Assembly: GCF_030272615.1 (NCBI RefSeq)
Contig: NC_081405.1
Coordinates: 608,394,677 to 608,458,676 of the forward strand
Origin: Cryptomeria japonica
Taxonomy: Eukaryota; Streptophyta; Pinopsida; Cupressales; Cupressaceae
Length of the DNA: 64,000 nt
Direction of reading: 5' to 3'
Shown: positions 34,673 to 45,455 of the stretch, one piece after another
How positions within the stretch are numbered: position 1 is the first letter of the stretch
Layout of the letters: the number at the start of each line of letters is the position of its first letter
The notes under the pieces: generated by a model
What the model was told of the DNA's origin: nothing
Database searches by the model: none
What the model saw: only the letters and a program-made list of their open reading frames with translations
Made by a program: the position numbers and the translations under genes

Positions 34673-37600
34673 ATGGCTTCTACATCTCATACTAGTTCTA
34701 GTGCGTCTATTGAATCTAAAAGTTTTATTCAACGAAAATCCAAGTATAATGCCCTATCACAAGTTCCAGCTGGTGTGATAGTAGAAGAGGGAATTTCTGA
34801 CTACATAGACTACAAGATTGAAGACCTAGGGTCTCTAGCTATCCACTCCCAGTTAGGTTTGTTTTGTGGAAAGGATAAGAAAATCAAACCGGAGTATAAT
34901 ATCTTGGAGAAGAAGAAACTCCACAATGTTGTCTACTTCCTAGAAGATTTTATAGAAGATCACATAAGGATCATTTTGAGTAGAGTCCATGGTGACAAGA
35001 TGTACCTGAAGAGGATGCATGATATCACACTGCAGGCAATTCATGCAGTCACTGGTTTCTGCAATACAGGGGATGTGCCAGCCCTAAGGATGGTTAGCAA
35101 AACTGAAATGTCCAAGCTCACTGGTTCAGTGAGTGACTCACGTGGCATGATAGTCAATTCAATCAAGGATGATCTGGTGAAGTATGCATGTATGGTGATT
35201 GGTTACCAGACGTTCTCAGCTAGCAGAATTAACTTTGTATCTGCTACAATGGTAAATGTCGCTTACCGAACGATAAAGAGGATGCATCATTTGACCTATG
35301 CACCGGTATGTAGAGGCATCTCCTATTGAACCTGAAATCAATCAAACAAGATAATGCACTAAGGTTCAAGTTTGGACAACTATTGGTTGGGTTGTTCTTT
35401 TACTTTCAAGGATACTTCCCAGGAGTGGGAGACATTCAATGGTCTATGGACCAACCAGTTACCAAAAAAATTAAGGAAAGTTTGCAAGCAGTGGGAACCG
35501 GTTATCCTGAAGTTCTGAACAAGTATTTTGATGAGTTCAGACGAAAAATGAGCTAAAGAATGAGAATATTAGGTGACATCATCAAGAAATATGAAGATGA
35601 TATCTATTTCACCATCAAGGTGGATCAATATATAATGGAGGCTGTTGAGCCCAGACAGGAAGAAGTTGAGCCAGTGGGCTATGAGGTGATGTATGACATG
35701 CTGGAAGGGTATGCCTCTACCCTTATTGCCTCACCTCTTGATCCTAAGACAAGGAGGACCAGAACCTATCTAGAAAGGGTTACACCAGTTGAGGAACCCT
35801 CTACAAAGAAAGGAAAAGAACCTATAGTAAAGAAGGCAAAGGCAGTGCCTGCAGCATCAACACCGGTTACTACTGCAACTCCAAAAGTGACCAAGCGGTC
35901 ACCAACCAAAAAGAAACTAGAAGCAGCACTGGCTAAAGCCTTCGAAAGGAAAAGGAAGACAAAAAACAACTCTCTGGACTCAGAGGAAACTGTGTCTAAG
36001 GAGTAGCCCAAAAAGGCGAGATAGACAAGAAAGAAGACAAAGAATGAACCGACATCATCTGCACAGGTAAATATAGATATCTCCTCCTATAAACCTTTGA
36101 CACATTGTCAAAGAACAATAAAGAATATTAAGAGAAAATTACTACATGATTTAGTAGACTACTATGATGATTTTAGTGATGAGGAGAAAGAATAAGTGCT
36201 ATAGGAAATTATTGTTTATTTGTGTACAAATGACTGGTCACCATCAAAGATTAAATCTCAGACACTGGATTCTTTGTATAAGGCATTAGATAATAAATGG
36301 TGCATTGTCATAGAAAAGGAACAAGAAATTAAGGAGAAATTTTTTGCTCAGTACTTTCTCGACCTGTCAAATTCTGAATTATTTGATGTTATTGACCAAA
36401 ATAAAGGACTCTTCTTCACTAGAAGAAGAAGACTCTGGCTATTAGAAGCTAGAGTTAATGATGTCGAAAAAGACACTCATCAGTATATGGTAACTGCTGT
36501 CCAAACTCACAAAGCGCGTCTAGCCAACTGGCAAGCTGAAGAAGAACTGATTATATCCAAACCGGACAAAGCATTTGATGATGAAGGAAATCTGGTTGCT
36601 GAACCGATTGACACTATTGAGGTCGATGCCCTAGATGGAGAAGATGTTACCCAAGAGATACCATTTGAGGCAACAGGATAGGAGCAATAGGCTAAACAAG
36701 AGAAGAAAGCCGAGGACATACAGGAAGCAGCAAAGGAAGAGGTCGAGTAGAGGAAGAAGGATGAAGAGGAGAAGAAGTAGAAGGAAGAAGAAGAAAAGAA
36801 GAAAAAGGATGAAGAGGAGAAAAAGAAGAAAGATGAAGAGGATAAGAAGAAGAAGGAAGAAGAAGAGAAAAAGAAGCAAGAAGAAGAAAAGAAGAAGAAG
36901 GAAGAGGAAGATAAGGAACAGGAGAAGAAGAAGGAAGCAGAGAGGAAGAAGAAGGAAGAGGAAGATAAGGAATAGGAGTAGAAGAAGGAAGCAGAAAAGA
37001 AAAAGGTTGAGGAGGACAAGGAAGCGGAGAAAAGCGGTGAAGAAGAAAGTGGAAGAGGACAAGGTAGGAAAAGCGAAGAAGAGCACTTAGATGGAGACTC
37101 CAAAGGTAACTGGGAGTCAAGCTAAACTAGCTGATCTCACCAGTCTTATCGATCTTCAATCTACAAGTGAAACAGAGCTAATGCAGAGCATCAAGGTAGC
37201 TCAAGAGTGCCTTAAAAACATACAGAGGAAGAAGGAGCAGGATGTAATTCAAGTGGTTGTGGACACACTTACCGATTTGATACCTAATACTAACCTTCCA
37301 AGCACTGAATCATCACTGGCCAAACTTAAGCTCCTATGCACAATTGTGGATGATCAGCTGCAGAGCCTAGAAGAGGCAGCTGAGGCAAATGTCAAGAAAG
37401 AGCATAAAAAATCTCTTAGCATTGCTCTGGTGAAGAAGTTGAATGAGCTCCAGTCTGAACTTCAAAAAGACCAAAAGGATATAAGGGATGCTTTGGATGA
37501 GGGAAATCTGCTACTTAGCAAAATCTATCAACCCCATCTGTTCTATGATGATGTGCTAGCTTAGAAGTAAAAGCTTCAAACAGACTTACAGTCCTACATG

Positions 37601-37956
37601 AGCACATTCAAGCCACCTTATTATTCCTTTGCAACTTATGGGCAAACTGTTCACCGATTTCACATCCAATCAGAAAAAATGGAGTAAGAGATCAACACCC
37701 GCTCTAGAGATTTGCAGGAGCTGCAACTGGTTCTACTCCCACAATTGCAAATTCTTTAGAAGTGCTATCTGAACCTGGATGCCTTGATAGTTACACAAGA
37801 GATGAGCATAGTTGATACCATGGAAGAATAGGTCTCCCAGATGCAAACATAGAAAGAAGTTGCCACCTCCCTACTTGAGTCCTAGTCTTTATCGATAAAA
37901 CAATTTTTGCAGGACATCAAATCTATTTTTGACAAGTATTATTCGTTATTGTCATA
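34673..37956 (+). pseudogene. Element A ORF2: long unrecognised protein in pol position
   Basis: About 1,090 codons from ATG 34673 (MASTSHTSS) to the TAA at 37954. N-terminal globular part (34673-35560): KIEDLGSLAIHSQLGLF, VYFLEDFIEDH, HAVTGFCNTGDVPALRMV, LTGSVSD, DDLVKYACMVIGY. Then a Pro/Thr/Lys-rich linker, a second helical segment at 36220-36681, a Glu/Lys-rich run at 36690-37080, and a coiled coil from 37091. Frame changes occur near 35310 and 37085. Internal stops (35554, 36004, 36193, 36202, 36679 and others) are TAG or TAA where CAG or CAA is likely. There is no RT, integrase, protease or clear membrane domain. Copies B and C carry homologues. Confidence 0.7.
36690..37080 (+). repeat. 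Purine-rich (GAAGAA/AAGAAG) tract coding Glu/Lys helix
   Basis: About 390 bases almost free of pyrimidines on the plus strand. In the ORF2 frame it reads alternating Glu and Lys blocks, as in a single alpha-helix. The Ser/Phe-rich and Arg/Lys-rich frames on either strand over the same bases are shadows. Interruptions are four TAG codons. Confidence 0.85.
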
Positions 37957-38262
37957 AACTTTTATTATTTTAATATCAAATGAAAACAAGGTTCTTCAGC
38001 TGTACTTTGTCATTGTTGGCAAAGGGGGAGAAGAATTCTATTTGGACTTTGGGAGAAGTATTCAGAAAAGTATCTGGTATCAAAATTTTGATATATGCTC
38101 TAAATATCTCTATATGCAAAATTGTTATACATTGTATTGTTAAAGGGATAGTGTATATGCTTAGGGGAAGTAAATTTTCTAATGGCATGATTTTGTTGTA
38201 GAACACTTAGATGTCAAAATTTTGTTTTCCTAAGTGTTGCCATCAATGCCAAAGGGTGAGAT
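37957..38262 (+). other. 3' non-coding region and polypurine tract of element A
   Basis: Contains GGCAAAGGGGGAGAAGAA near 38018 and GCCAAAGGGTGAGAT ending directly at the LTR (38262). Both resemble copia-type purine tracts; the second is correctly placed to prime plus-strand synthesis, and the first may be a central or relict tract. Confidence 0.6.
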
Positions 38263-39400
38263 TGTTGGCATTTTTTATGTTTATGTTGTGATTGTCATTG
38301 ATGGACACACACTTGCATTGAGATCCTCTTTATATGTATGAGTTAGAGCACAACCAATATTTGTTCCAACTGGTATGTTGTATTATAGTCTTTAGACTAT
38401 TGATGTTTTGCAGAATGTGTTTCTTGGTCTGAAGCGACATGTCGACCCCAAGCGGTTCGTGGATACCAAGTGGTATGAGGGATTAAAGTGGCATAACACA
38501 TTGTTACTAGTCTTCATTTTTGACAAACCTGCAACCGGTATTTTGTATGAACCAGTAATACTCTGTGATGAGTTACCAACCAGCATTCTATGATGAGTTA
38601 CCATCCATCGATCATTTGACAGTGCCAACTCTTTGGCGGTGCTTTTTGTGTCATGTTACCAGATATGTCCAGATGCATTGAACCTAGGAAATTGTATTGT
38701 AATCCTATTGGACTGACATGAAATCAGATTCCTTTATAAGGACATCATGTCTAGGGTTCTAAGGTTGTTGTTGAGGTTGATGTTGTTACTAAGGTTCAAG
38801 GTAGTTGAAGAGTTAGAGAGAGTATGAATGTGTAGAAGACTAAAGTAATGTTGTAATGCATTAAGATTGAGCTATCAAGGATATAACCAAGCAATCTGTG
38901 CTATTTTCTAGATCACTCACTTGTTGATTACTCAAATCATCAACAAGTCTATAGCCCTTAACCGGGTAGGCCCAAAAGCCTCTTGTAAATCCTCTAACAA
39001 GGTGGTTCACATTTGTGGATCTAAAATCCTCTAGCAAGGTAGTCTTTAATCAGACTTATCTCCTAATAGAGATTGAGATTCCTAACAGGATCTGTTCTGG
39101 TAAAGAACATTGTAAGACCTTAACTGTTCTGACCTTAACCGGTTTGGTTTCTATTCTGCAGATAGTTACTTGTGAGTTCCATCTCACCGTGGTTTTTCCC
39201 ATTTGGGTTTCCACATCAAAATCTCTTGTGCTATGGTGTTTGTTCTTCTGTGGGTGAATGCATCATTAGCTATTTGGTTTGCATGTTTGTTAACCGGTTT
39301 GTCTGCTAAATTGTTTTACCGGTTTACTATTAGTCTTGGAAAGTGTTTAAGTGCAAATATTTTTGGCATACTAATTCACCCCCCCTCTTAGTATTCATCA
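38263..39400 (+). repeat. 3' LTR of element A
   Basis: Starts TGTTGGCATT and ends TATTCATCA, followed by the target duplication GAATT. Two of the three AAGCGG boxes are altered here (AAGCGA and AAGTGG), with C-to-T type changes. Confidence 0.93.
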
Positions 39401-39405
39401 GAATT

Positions 39406-39860
39406 ACTACCGCAACATCTACACCAACACAAATTACTAGAATAATTAGCATCATCATACCAGACCTCAAGAATACTAACTACAATGATTTTCAATCTTG
39501 AAAAATAACTTGTGGAGCTCCAAACCACGAATCACTTGAATTGAGGATACACGTCAAAATCCCAAACATATCACCAAATCCGCAGATCAAGATATTATAA
39601 TGTGGATCAAATGAAGATCAAAATACTGACACTTTGTCAACACTGAACAAATGAAAAACCATCCACAACTTATATATCCATAACTTAGTCAAATCTTTAT
39701 GCGGACCTCTAAAACCTAAACTAAATCATCTATAGACAACCCTCTACAAACCCTTTAATCTACAAACTCTGATCTTCAATATGGTGGATAAACTAACTCA
39801 CTAAAATTAACTGTATCATTGTCACAGACAAAGAAATATGTTGACATGAATGACAACACA
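39406..39860 (-). repeat. 5' LTR of copia element 2, upper part
   Basis: Resumes the LTR after element A. Its end CAACACA is set by similarity to the copia element 1 LTR end (both have ATGTTGA.GT/ATGAATG followed by A-C-A). The combined length with the lower part is about 1.29 kb, close to the 1.25 kb of copia element 1. Confidence 0.6.
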
Positions 39861-40417
39861 TATGTCAAATATCTCTCAAGCGCATATTTGCAGCAATATT
39901 CCAACACTCTCCAACAATATCCCAACACTTTTCACCATCACACTTGAAACTAGTTCCTTGTAAAAATAGCTATTTTGAGATCTCTATTTTAACACTACCC
40001 ACTACCACTATCCCATTGTTCCATATATTCATAAACTAGGATAGGAGGTCCTCATCACTAAATTTTTTGATTCTAAAAAACTGAATTCATTCTGCTATTA
40101 AATATGTCCCACACTTTGGTATTCTTATCTTGGGATACATATGATATGGGTTCGACACACATATGTTGGGTCCCCATGAATGAAATTTTCTAATAGCTAA
40201 TATTAGACAACTCAAGCTTCCATGACCTAAATAGAGATACTAGAAAATGACACAATCTATAGATCTTTTTGAAAAAGGATTGATATTTAATCTCGAGGCC
40301 ACCAAAAATCTCTTTTTCCTTGGTACATGAGATTTTTAAAGTGTAATTCATTTCTTTTTTAATATCATATTATCATTCTTTCTTAAGTATTAAATTTGTA
40401 GGAGGTTTGTTCGAGCG
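39861..40417. other. AT-rich flank between copia element 2 and element D
   Basis: No gene seen. Repeated CCAACA-type phrases (near 39890-39930) resemble LTR ends, so part may belong to the copia LTR or to another eroded LTR. Confidence 0.45.
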
Positions 40418-41206
40418 CCTATATGGTGAAAAGTGGAAACAACAATGTTGAAAGACTAAATGAATTCAACCACAAAACCCTAGCCTAAGAATAACAAAGA
40501 TCCACCATAACATATGAAGATTACCTAAGACAATGCAAATCAAATGAAATCACAAAGATTATACGATCACATGTCCAATAGGGTTTGGATCTCCATTCTT
40601 CCTATCTCCATTGATCTTGCTTGATATATTTACTCTCAGATTTTATATGTGTACAAGAGCTCAACAAAGAACGAAAATATGGTTGCAAGTAGGCTTGATC
40701 GCATATGAAAGTTCGAATGCTAGGATGCTTGATTAGAATGCATAGTTGGGGGTCTGATAATGAAGAAAGCATCTCCTTATATAGAAGACACTATAAGAAA
40801 TGGAGGGATAAGATTGAGAGGTGTAAAAGATAAATGGTCGGCTATGACTAGAGGGTAGGTAGAGGAAATAAGAAAATAATGAGAGGGTAGGTAGTGTATG
40901 AATTAAGAGATGAATGACATGTGTCATTGGTAGAAAAGGTTAATGAATTAATTAAATAAATAAAGATTTAATTAATTAATAGAGGAAGTGGGGTCAATTA
41001 AATAAATAAGAGTATTTATTTAGTTTACAAAAAGCATAATTTAAATAAATAAATGTATTTATTTAAATGAGAAATAAGGCTAGAAGAGGATAAATGAATT
41101 AATTAAATAAATAAAGATTTATTTAATTAATAGAAGAATTAAGCTTAAATAAATAAATAAATAAAGATATTTATTTAATTAGACATGACAATTTTAGGTG
41201 TCTACA
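40418..41206 (-). repeat. 3' LTR of element D
   Basis: Direct repeat of 51147-51934 ending GGTGTCTACA. It contains an AT-rich zone of TAAATAAATAAA units (about 40940-41190). The outer end is altered (CCTATATGG against TGTTTATGG). Confidence 0.9.
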
Positions 41207-41222
41207 TTTTGCCCCTCTTTGA
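41207..41222 (-). other. Polypurine tract of element D
   Basis: The minus strand reads AAAGAGGGGCAAAA immediately before the LTR start TGTAGACACC. Confidence 0.8.
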
Positions 41223-41556
41223 GATAGTGCAGCTTGTCGCGTTGTTTCAAAGAAGATAATATGAACTGATACAAAGTTGCCCCAAGATGGGAATGATATG
41301 CCCCATAGAGAGATTGGATGAAAATGTCTGGAAAGATCGCAGATAATCTCTCGATAAGAGAGAAAGGCTAGAATGGACTAACTAGATAGAGTGACAGAGT
41401 CATGGGATAAAGAAGACTAACTCGAGAGACGAGGGCTAGAGCTAGGGTTAGGGCAGTTTATAAAATAGACCACGAGGGGAATACATCCTCATTGTCATCC
41501 ACACACCCAAGAGATCAGAGTGCAGAGAGAGAATAGAGCAGCAATAGTCAGTAGAG

Positions 41557-42643
41557 ATGGCATTGATGCATAGATTCGATCCCGTTTGCCGATTTTAGAG
41601 GTCACCAGATGCAGGAGAGCCGGTGAGTACCACAAAACCTCCTTGTACTTTGGTGCATTAAATGTTGTCATAAATGCATGCTAGGTAGAGTAATAAATGC
41701 TCATTTATATCTTCAAGGCTAAATTGATAGTTTTGTGATAAACATATGCTATTGATTGGATAAGCTGCTCAAAGGATACACTCAAGCAGGTCCTCTAGGG
41801 AAGACTAGGATAGCAGATAGGGCTAGGACTAACAATTTTGTGATAGAACATACGTTGTCAATCAGGAAACTACTCAAGAGGATACACTCAAGCAGAGCCC
41901 TAGGATAGGATAGATCGAGGCAGTTTGTGATGAACAGGGAGTACCAAGATAAAAAGTAGTACTTTGTGATGAACATGGAGTACTAATATGAGCAGCACTT
42001 TGTGATGAACAACGAGTACCACTAGGATAGAAAGCAACACTTTGTGATGAACAGTGAGTGTCACTAGGATAGAGCGCCATATGATAGATATAAGCACTAG
42101 GATAAAAAGCAACATTTTGTGATGAACAATGAATGAGACTTTGACTAACACAACTAATTTGTTTGACTGCAAGAGTACCTACCTATGCTGGAGTCATAGG
42201 AGAGATTCCCCTTGACTCAGAGTTTATGACCAGAGTTGACTTTTGTTGATAGAGCAGCTATTGAGGTTATGGGATTGCGATTTATTCTGTATGTGCCTGA
42301 GTTTCAGGCAAACATGGGGTTGCTGACTGCATTGGCTGAGAGATGGCACTCAGAGACTTGCACATTCCATTTGTCGATGGGTGAGATGACAATCACCTTA
42401 GAGGATGTATACAGGATACAGACGATACCGATTGATGGGGAGTTAGTACCCTATGATCGAGACGGAAACAGGGATGCACTAAGATGAGTGTTCCAAGATC
42501 TGGGATTGGAGATGAGGGCAGGACACATGGCATGGGATACCATGACGCGAACAGGATTAGCACTACCATCAGTACTAGCAAGAGTGATTAGTGGGTTTGT
42601 CTGTCTGGATAGGGTGAGACAAGGGTTGGCTGTGTAGCCATAT
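41557..42643 (+). pseudogene. Antisense plant-mobile-domain (PMD) gene, spliced structure
   Basis: Runs opposite to element D. A candidate first exon at 41557-41621 (MALMHRFDPVC) ends at CCG|GTGAGTA, a strong plant donor. The second part begins near 42172 after a TTTGACTGCAAG acceptor-like site. From 42236 the frame reads AAIEVMGLRFILYVPEFQ, LLTALAERWHSETCTFHL, GEMTITLEDVYRI, the signature of the aminotransferase-like plant mobile domain found in transposon-derived and host MAIL-type proteins. It has a frameshift near 42240, a TAG in exon 1 and a TGA at 42485, and is readable to about 42640. The domain is truncated relative to full PMD proteins. Confidence 0.75.
41924..42135 (+). repeat. ~36-42-bp minisatellite in the PMD intron-like region
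   Basis: The phrase TTTGTGATGAAC recurs at 41924, 41963, 41999, 42041 and 42116, each followed by GAGTAC/GAGTGTC and ACTAGGATAGAAAGC. Looser related units occur at 41733 and 41823. It lies between the predicted donor and acceptor. Confidence 0.85.
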
Positions 42644-44276
42644 GTATTTTGACATCATTGTATCATGACACTTATGATTTTGATATATATATGAGATGAT
42701 TCATCCTTGTGGCAGCTATATGCATGTGTACCTATGCGATGCTTCTATATATTTTATGATATATGCTTATGATATGGATGCAAATATGTATATGATGAAA
42801 TGCCATATTTTTGTTCTTTTATGTTTTATATGTTATGTATGATGAAAATGTGAATGTATGAAATGCAGATGAATATGAGAATACAAATAACTATTTACAT
42901 GATGAGAATGTAAAATGTGCTAATATGTGTTGTGTGCAGGATGTGATGCAATTATGACATCTATATGTATGTATGAAATGCTTAATATGTAGTAATGTAG
43001 GTGCAACTACATGAAATGCAAATATTTTTGGTGTGTCATTATACTTAGTCATGTGATAGCAGGCTACACGGACTGAAGTAGGATGATGGAGGTCAATCAA
43101 GAAAGGGGGATGGAATAGAAGATATGAAAGTGGAAGAGCTTCTTATGCATTATCTTCATTGAGCTTTATTATGGCAAGTAGGTTATGACAATCAAGACAT
43201 ATGTTTGACCCAGAAAGTCATTGTACCTGTTTGCATGGAGATAAGACAGTCTCAAACAAGGAATTCCCCGGTTTACACTAGACTCACAGTGTCCTCATAT
43301 CCTTGGACAAGTCATAGCATTACTAAGAGACAATCCATAGACAACAAAGAAAATAGGTGACAATACCCCATCCTCGCCTTTCTAGTCAAAGACATCCTGG
43401 AGATAAAATCTCTAGTCAGAGACATCCCGGAAAAGCTAAAAGACATGTCACCAAAAAGATAAAATCAAAAGAAAACCAAGACTCAACACCAACATCCACT
43501 GTAGTCCTCAAGTTTAGTGTCTCTTGTCACTTGTATAAGTCTTATTTGATTGTGGTCACAATGTTTATTTTCATAAAAGGATAGATAGCACTGAACCATA
43601 ATGTTGTCTGAGTTTGTTGAAAGATTTGATTTGTTGAAAGTCCATTGTTGTTGTTGTGTCTCATCTGAAACTGACTGAATCCATAAAACTGATACTTTAT
43701 TGCGAAGAAGACGAAACTTTATTGCGGATATGTGATGCAAATGTTTCTTTATTGTGGATTGTGTGCAGATAGACTGAAGAAAGTTGGAAGAAACTGTACT
43801 CCTTGAAACATGTGATACTCTCAGTTCCACACCCATAATTAGACATGGGATTTGCCTTAGCCAAAGATAGGAGCTGATTTATTATGGACAGAAAGGTTCA
43901 AAAGGGAGGTTTATTATGAATGGCTAACCAATCTTACGTAGATCAATAACAAGCCATGATGGGAATGGGTAAGTTTATTATGAATGAAGAGGTTGTGAGT
44001 GTGTGCAAAGTGAAGGATGAAAGTGAATCCTGAAGAAGGGAGGAGCAATGTCTCTACACATGGTGCTGGTGACCCAGTTTTCACCATGGTACTTGCCCAG
44101 GGCACCACAGAAGTGGTTTTCACCATTGGACGAAATTTTTTTCTTTACTTTTTTTATTTTTATTTTTTAAATTGTGTTTTGATTTTTTTATTTTATTTTT
44201 AATTTTTTGTATTTATTTTTGTATTTTTTGTATTTTTATTTTTTTTTGTATTTTTGAATTAGGATACTCTGAAGAG
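42644..44276. other. Element D region between PMD gene and integrase end
   Basis: No gene seen. It contains T-rich low complexity at 44129-44260 and a short double repeat TCTAGTCA.AGACATCC near 43380 and 43410. It is probably the 3' untranslated part of element D plus the remains of the captured PMD locus. Confidence 0.5.
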
Positions 44277-45398
44277 CTATGTGTAAAACCTGCGAAGGTG
44301 CATGTGGTTGATAGGATCCTCCAAAGGTTCACCCTCTGTGGTTGAGAGTTGATATGCACCAGATCCATATGCTACTGTGATGATGTAAGGACCAAGCCAG
44401 TTTGGTTCAAACATTCCCTTCTTTTCTCTGTCTTGCTGATTTTTAGGATTTTCTTTGAGAAATAAGTCACCCACCTCAAATGTGTGAGGCTTTACCTTGT
44501 GGTTGTAGCTGCATTGTTCCTTGACTGAATGATGTGTAGCTTGAGTGTCTATCTTCCTTGATAAAGGATCTGAGATAGAAGTACTAGTGTGTGGACTACA
44601 CAGGCCCGTATGCATGTCACCTGAAGAAGTTTGGGCATCCCTAATAACAAAGTCCTTCAAGGAAGCTCCATTAAAGGTCCATGATGTATCACCTGAAGGG
44701 AAAGGATGTGTGGAACAAGTAGATGAGTGATGAAAGTTTATGATTGTGAAAAGAAGTGAAAGTAGGATAGCATGATGGAGGCTTAGGATCAACAAGTGTG
44801 CTTTTTGACTTAAAATTTTAGAACTATTTCCCCCAGTTATTTTGGTATTAGGGGAGATCAACTCTTTCTCTTTTTGCTTCACAGGATTTTTATCCTTGAC
44901 TTTGATTTTTGTGGACTCCAATAGCTTTTGATTTGGATTTGGACTAAAGGACTTTTCTTTATTATTGACTTTTAGATTTTTCTTTTCAAATCTTGATTTT
45001 TGATCCCCAATAAGTGAGGGCTTTTGTGATTCTTGTTGATGTGGAGTGGAAATGGAATGAGTCAATGATATGGTAAACCTATGTGAGTTATCAAGAGGGT
45101 TGGTGATATGCTCAATAGATTCTTTGTTGGAACCACTCTTAAGACTATTGATATCAAGAGTTGCTTGTACCACTAGAGGAGATTTGAATTTAGACTTAGT
45201 AGCCACAACACTAGGTGGTTCACACCCAATTCCTTGCAAATTGTTTAAAGATTGTTCATGTTGAGTGAATACCTTAGGAGATAGTGGGAGTTGATCAACA
45301 TGAAAGATATACTCACCACATCCCAAGTCTTTAACCTTTAATTTTTCTTTGAGCTCTATTTGCTTTGATGTTGAAGCTTTTAATGATTTTGGATCCAC
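44277..45398 (-). pseudogene. Element D post-protease linker fused to integrase C-terminus
   Basis: A 373-codon minus-strand open frame. Residues 1 to about 45 continue the protease region (KQIELKEKLKVKDLGCGEY). Residues 46-290 are a Ser/Lys/Pro-rich linker without known domains. The last 70 residues are the gypsy integrase C-terminal tail: HTFEVGDLFLKENP, FEPNWLGPYIITVAYG, GAYQLSTTEGE, HLRRFYT. It is in the same frame as the protease (45456-45815) with one TGA between. The polymerase and the integrase catalytic core that normally separate these parts are missing. Confidence 0.85.
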
Positions 45399-45455
45399 AT
45401 ATGCTAATGAGGGAATAGCTTCATGATTGACTGGGATTGTTATTTCTGATCTAGG

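Larger units (their letters stand above)
31764..39400 (+). mobile_element. Element A: pol-less two-ORF LTR retrotransposon
   Basis: A plus-strand LTR element of about 7.6 kb with LTRs at 31764-32894 and 38263-39400 and a perfect target duplication GAATT (31759-31763 and 39401-39405). It has an intact initiator-Met-type primer site and a purine tract. The interior carries ORF1 (coiled coil plus four zinc knuckles) and ORF2 (about 1,090 codons, unrecognised). I find no protease, integrase, RT or RNase H. Over the first ~205 bases after the LTR start I count about ten differences between LTRs, so it is younger than the chromovirus. It must borrow its replication enzymes, and which autonomous partner supplies them is unknown. 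Confidence 0.92.
27515..39860 (-). mobile_element. Ty1/copia element 2, 3'-truncated, hosting element A
   Basis: Minus-strand copia element occupying 27515-31763 and 39406-39860; the part between is the nested element A. Domains in minus order: 5' LTR, primer site, gag with zinc knuckle, protease, integrase, RT. RT ends at about 27515 against LINE RNase H sequence, so the rest of RT, RNase H and the 3' LTR are missing. It is less decayed than copia element 1 in the integrase. The upper LTR limit is uncertain (39860 to about 39910). Confidence 0.85.

Noticed and set aside
36507-37120. Long Ser/Phe-rich and Leu/Phe-rich minus-strand frames and an Arg/Lys-rich plus frame
   Set aside because: They overlap the purine-rich Glu/Lys-coding tract of element A ORF2 and are composition shadows in other frames.
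34673-37956. ORF2 of element A as an envelope-like protein (as in SIRE copia elements)
   Set aside because: It has a coiled coil, but I see no signal peptide or convincing membrane anchor, and SIRE envelope ORFs follow a pol, which is absent.
41425-41460. Telomere-like AGGGCTAGAGCTAGGGTTAGGG
   Set aside because: A single short occurrence inside element D; not an array.
44277-45398. 373-codon frame as a host Ser/Lys-rich gene
   Set aside because: Its end is an unmistakable gypsy integrase C-terminus and it is in frame with the element D protease.
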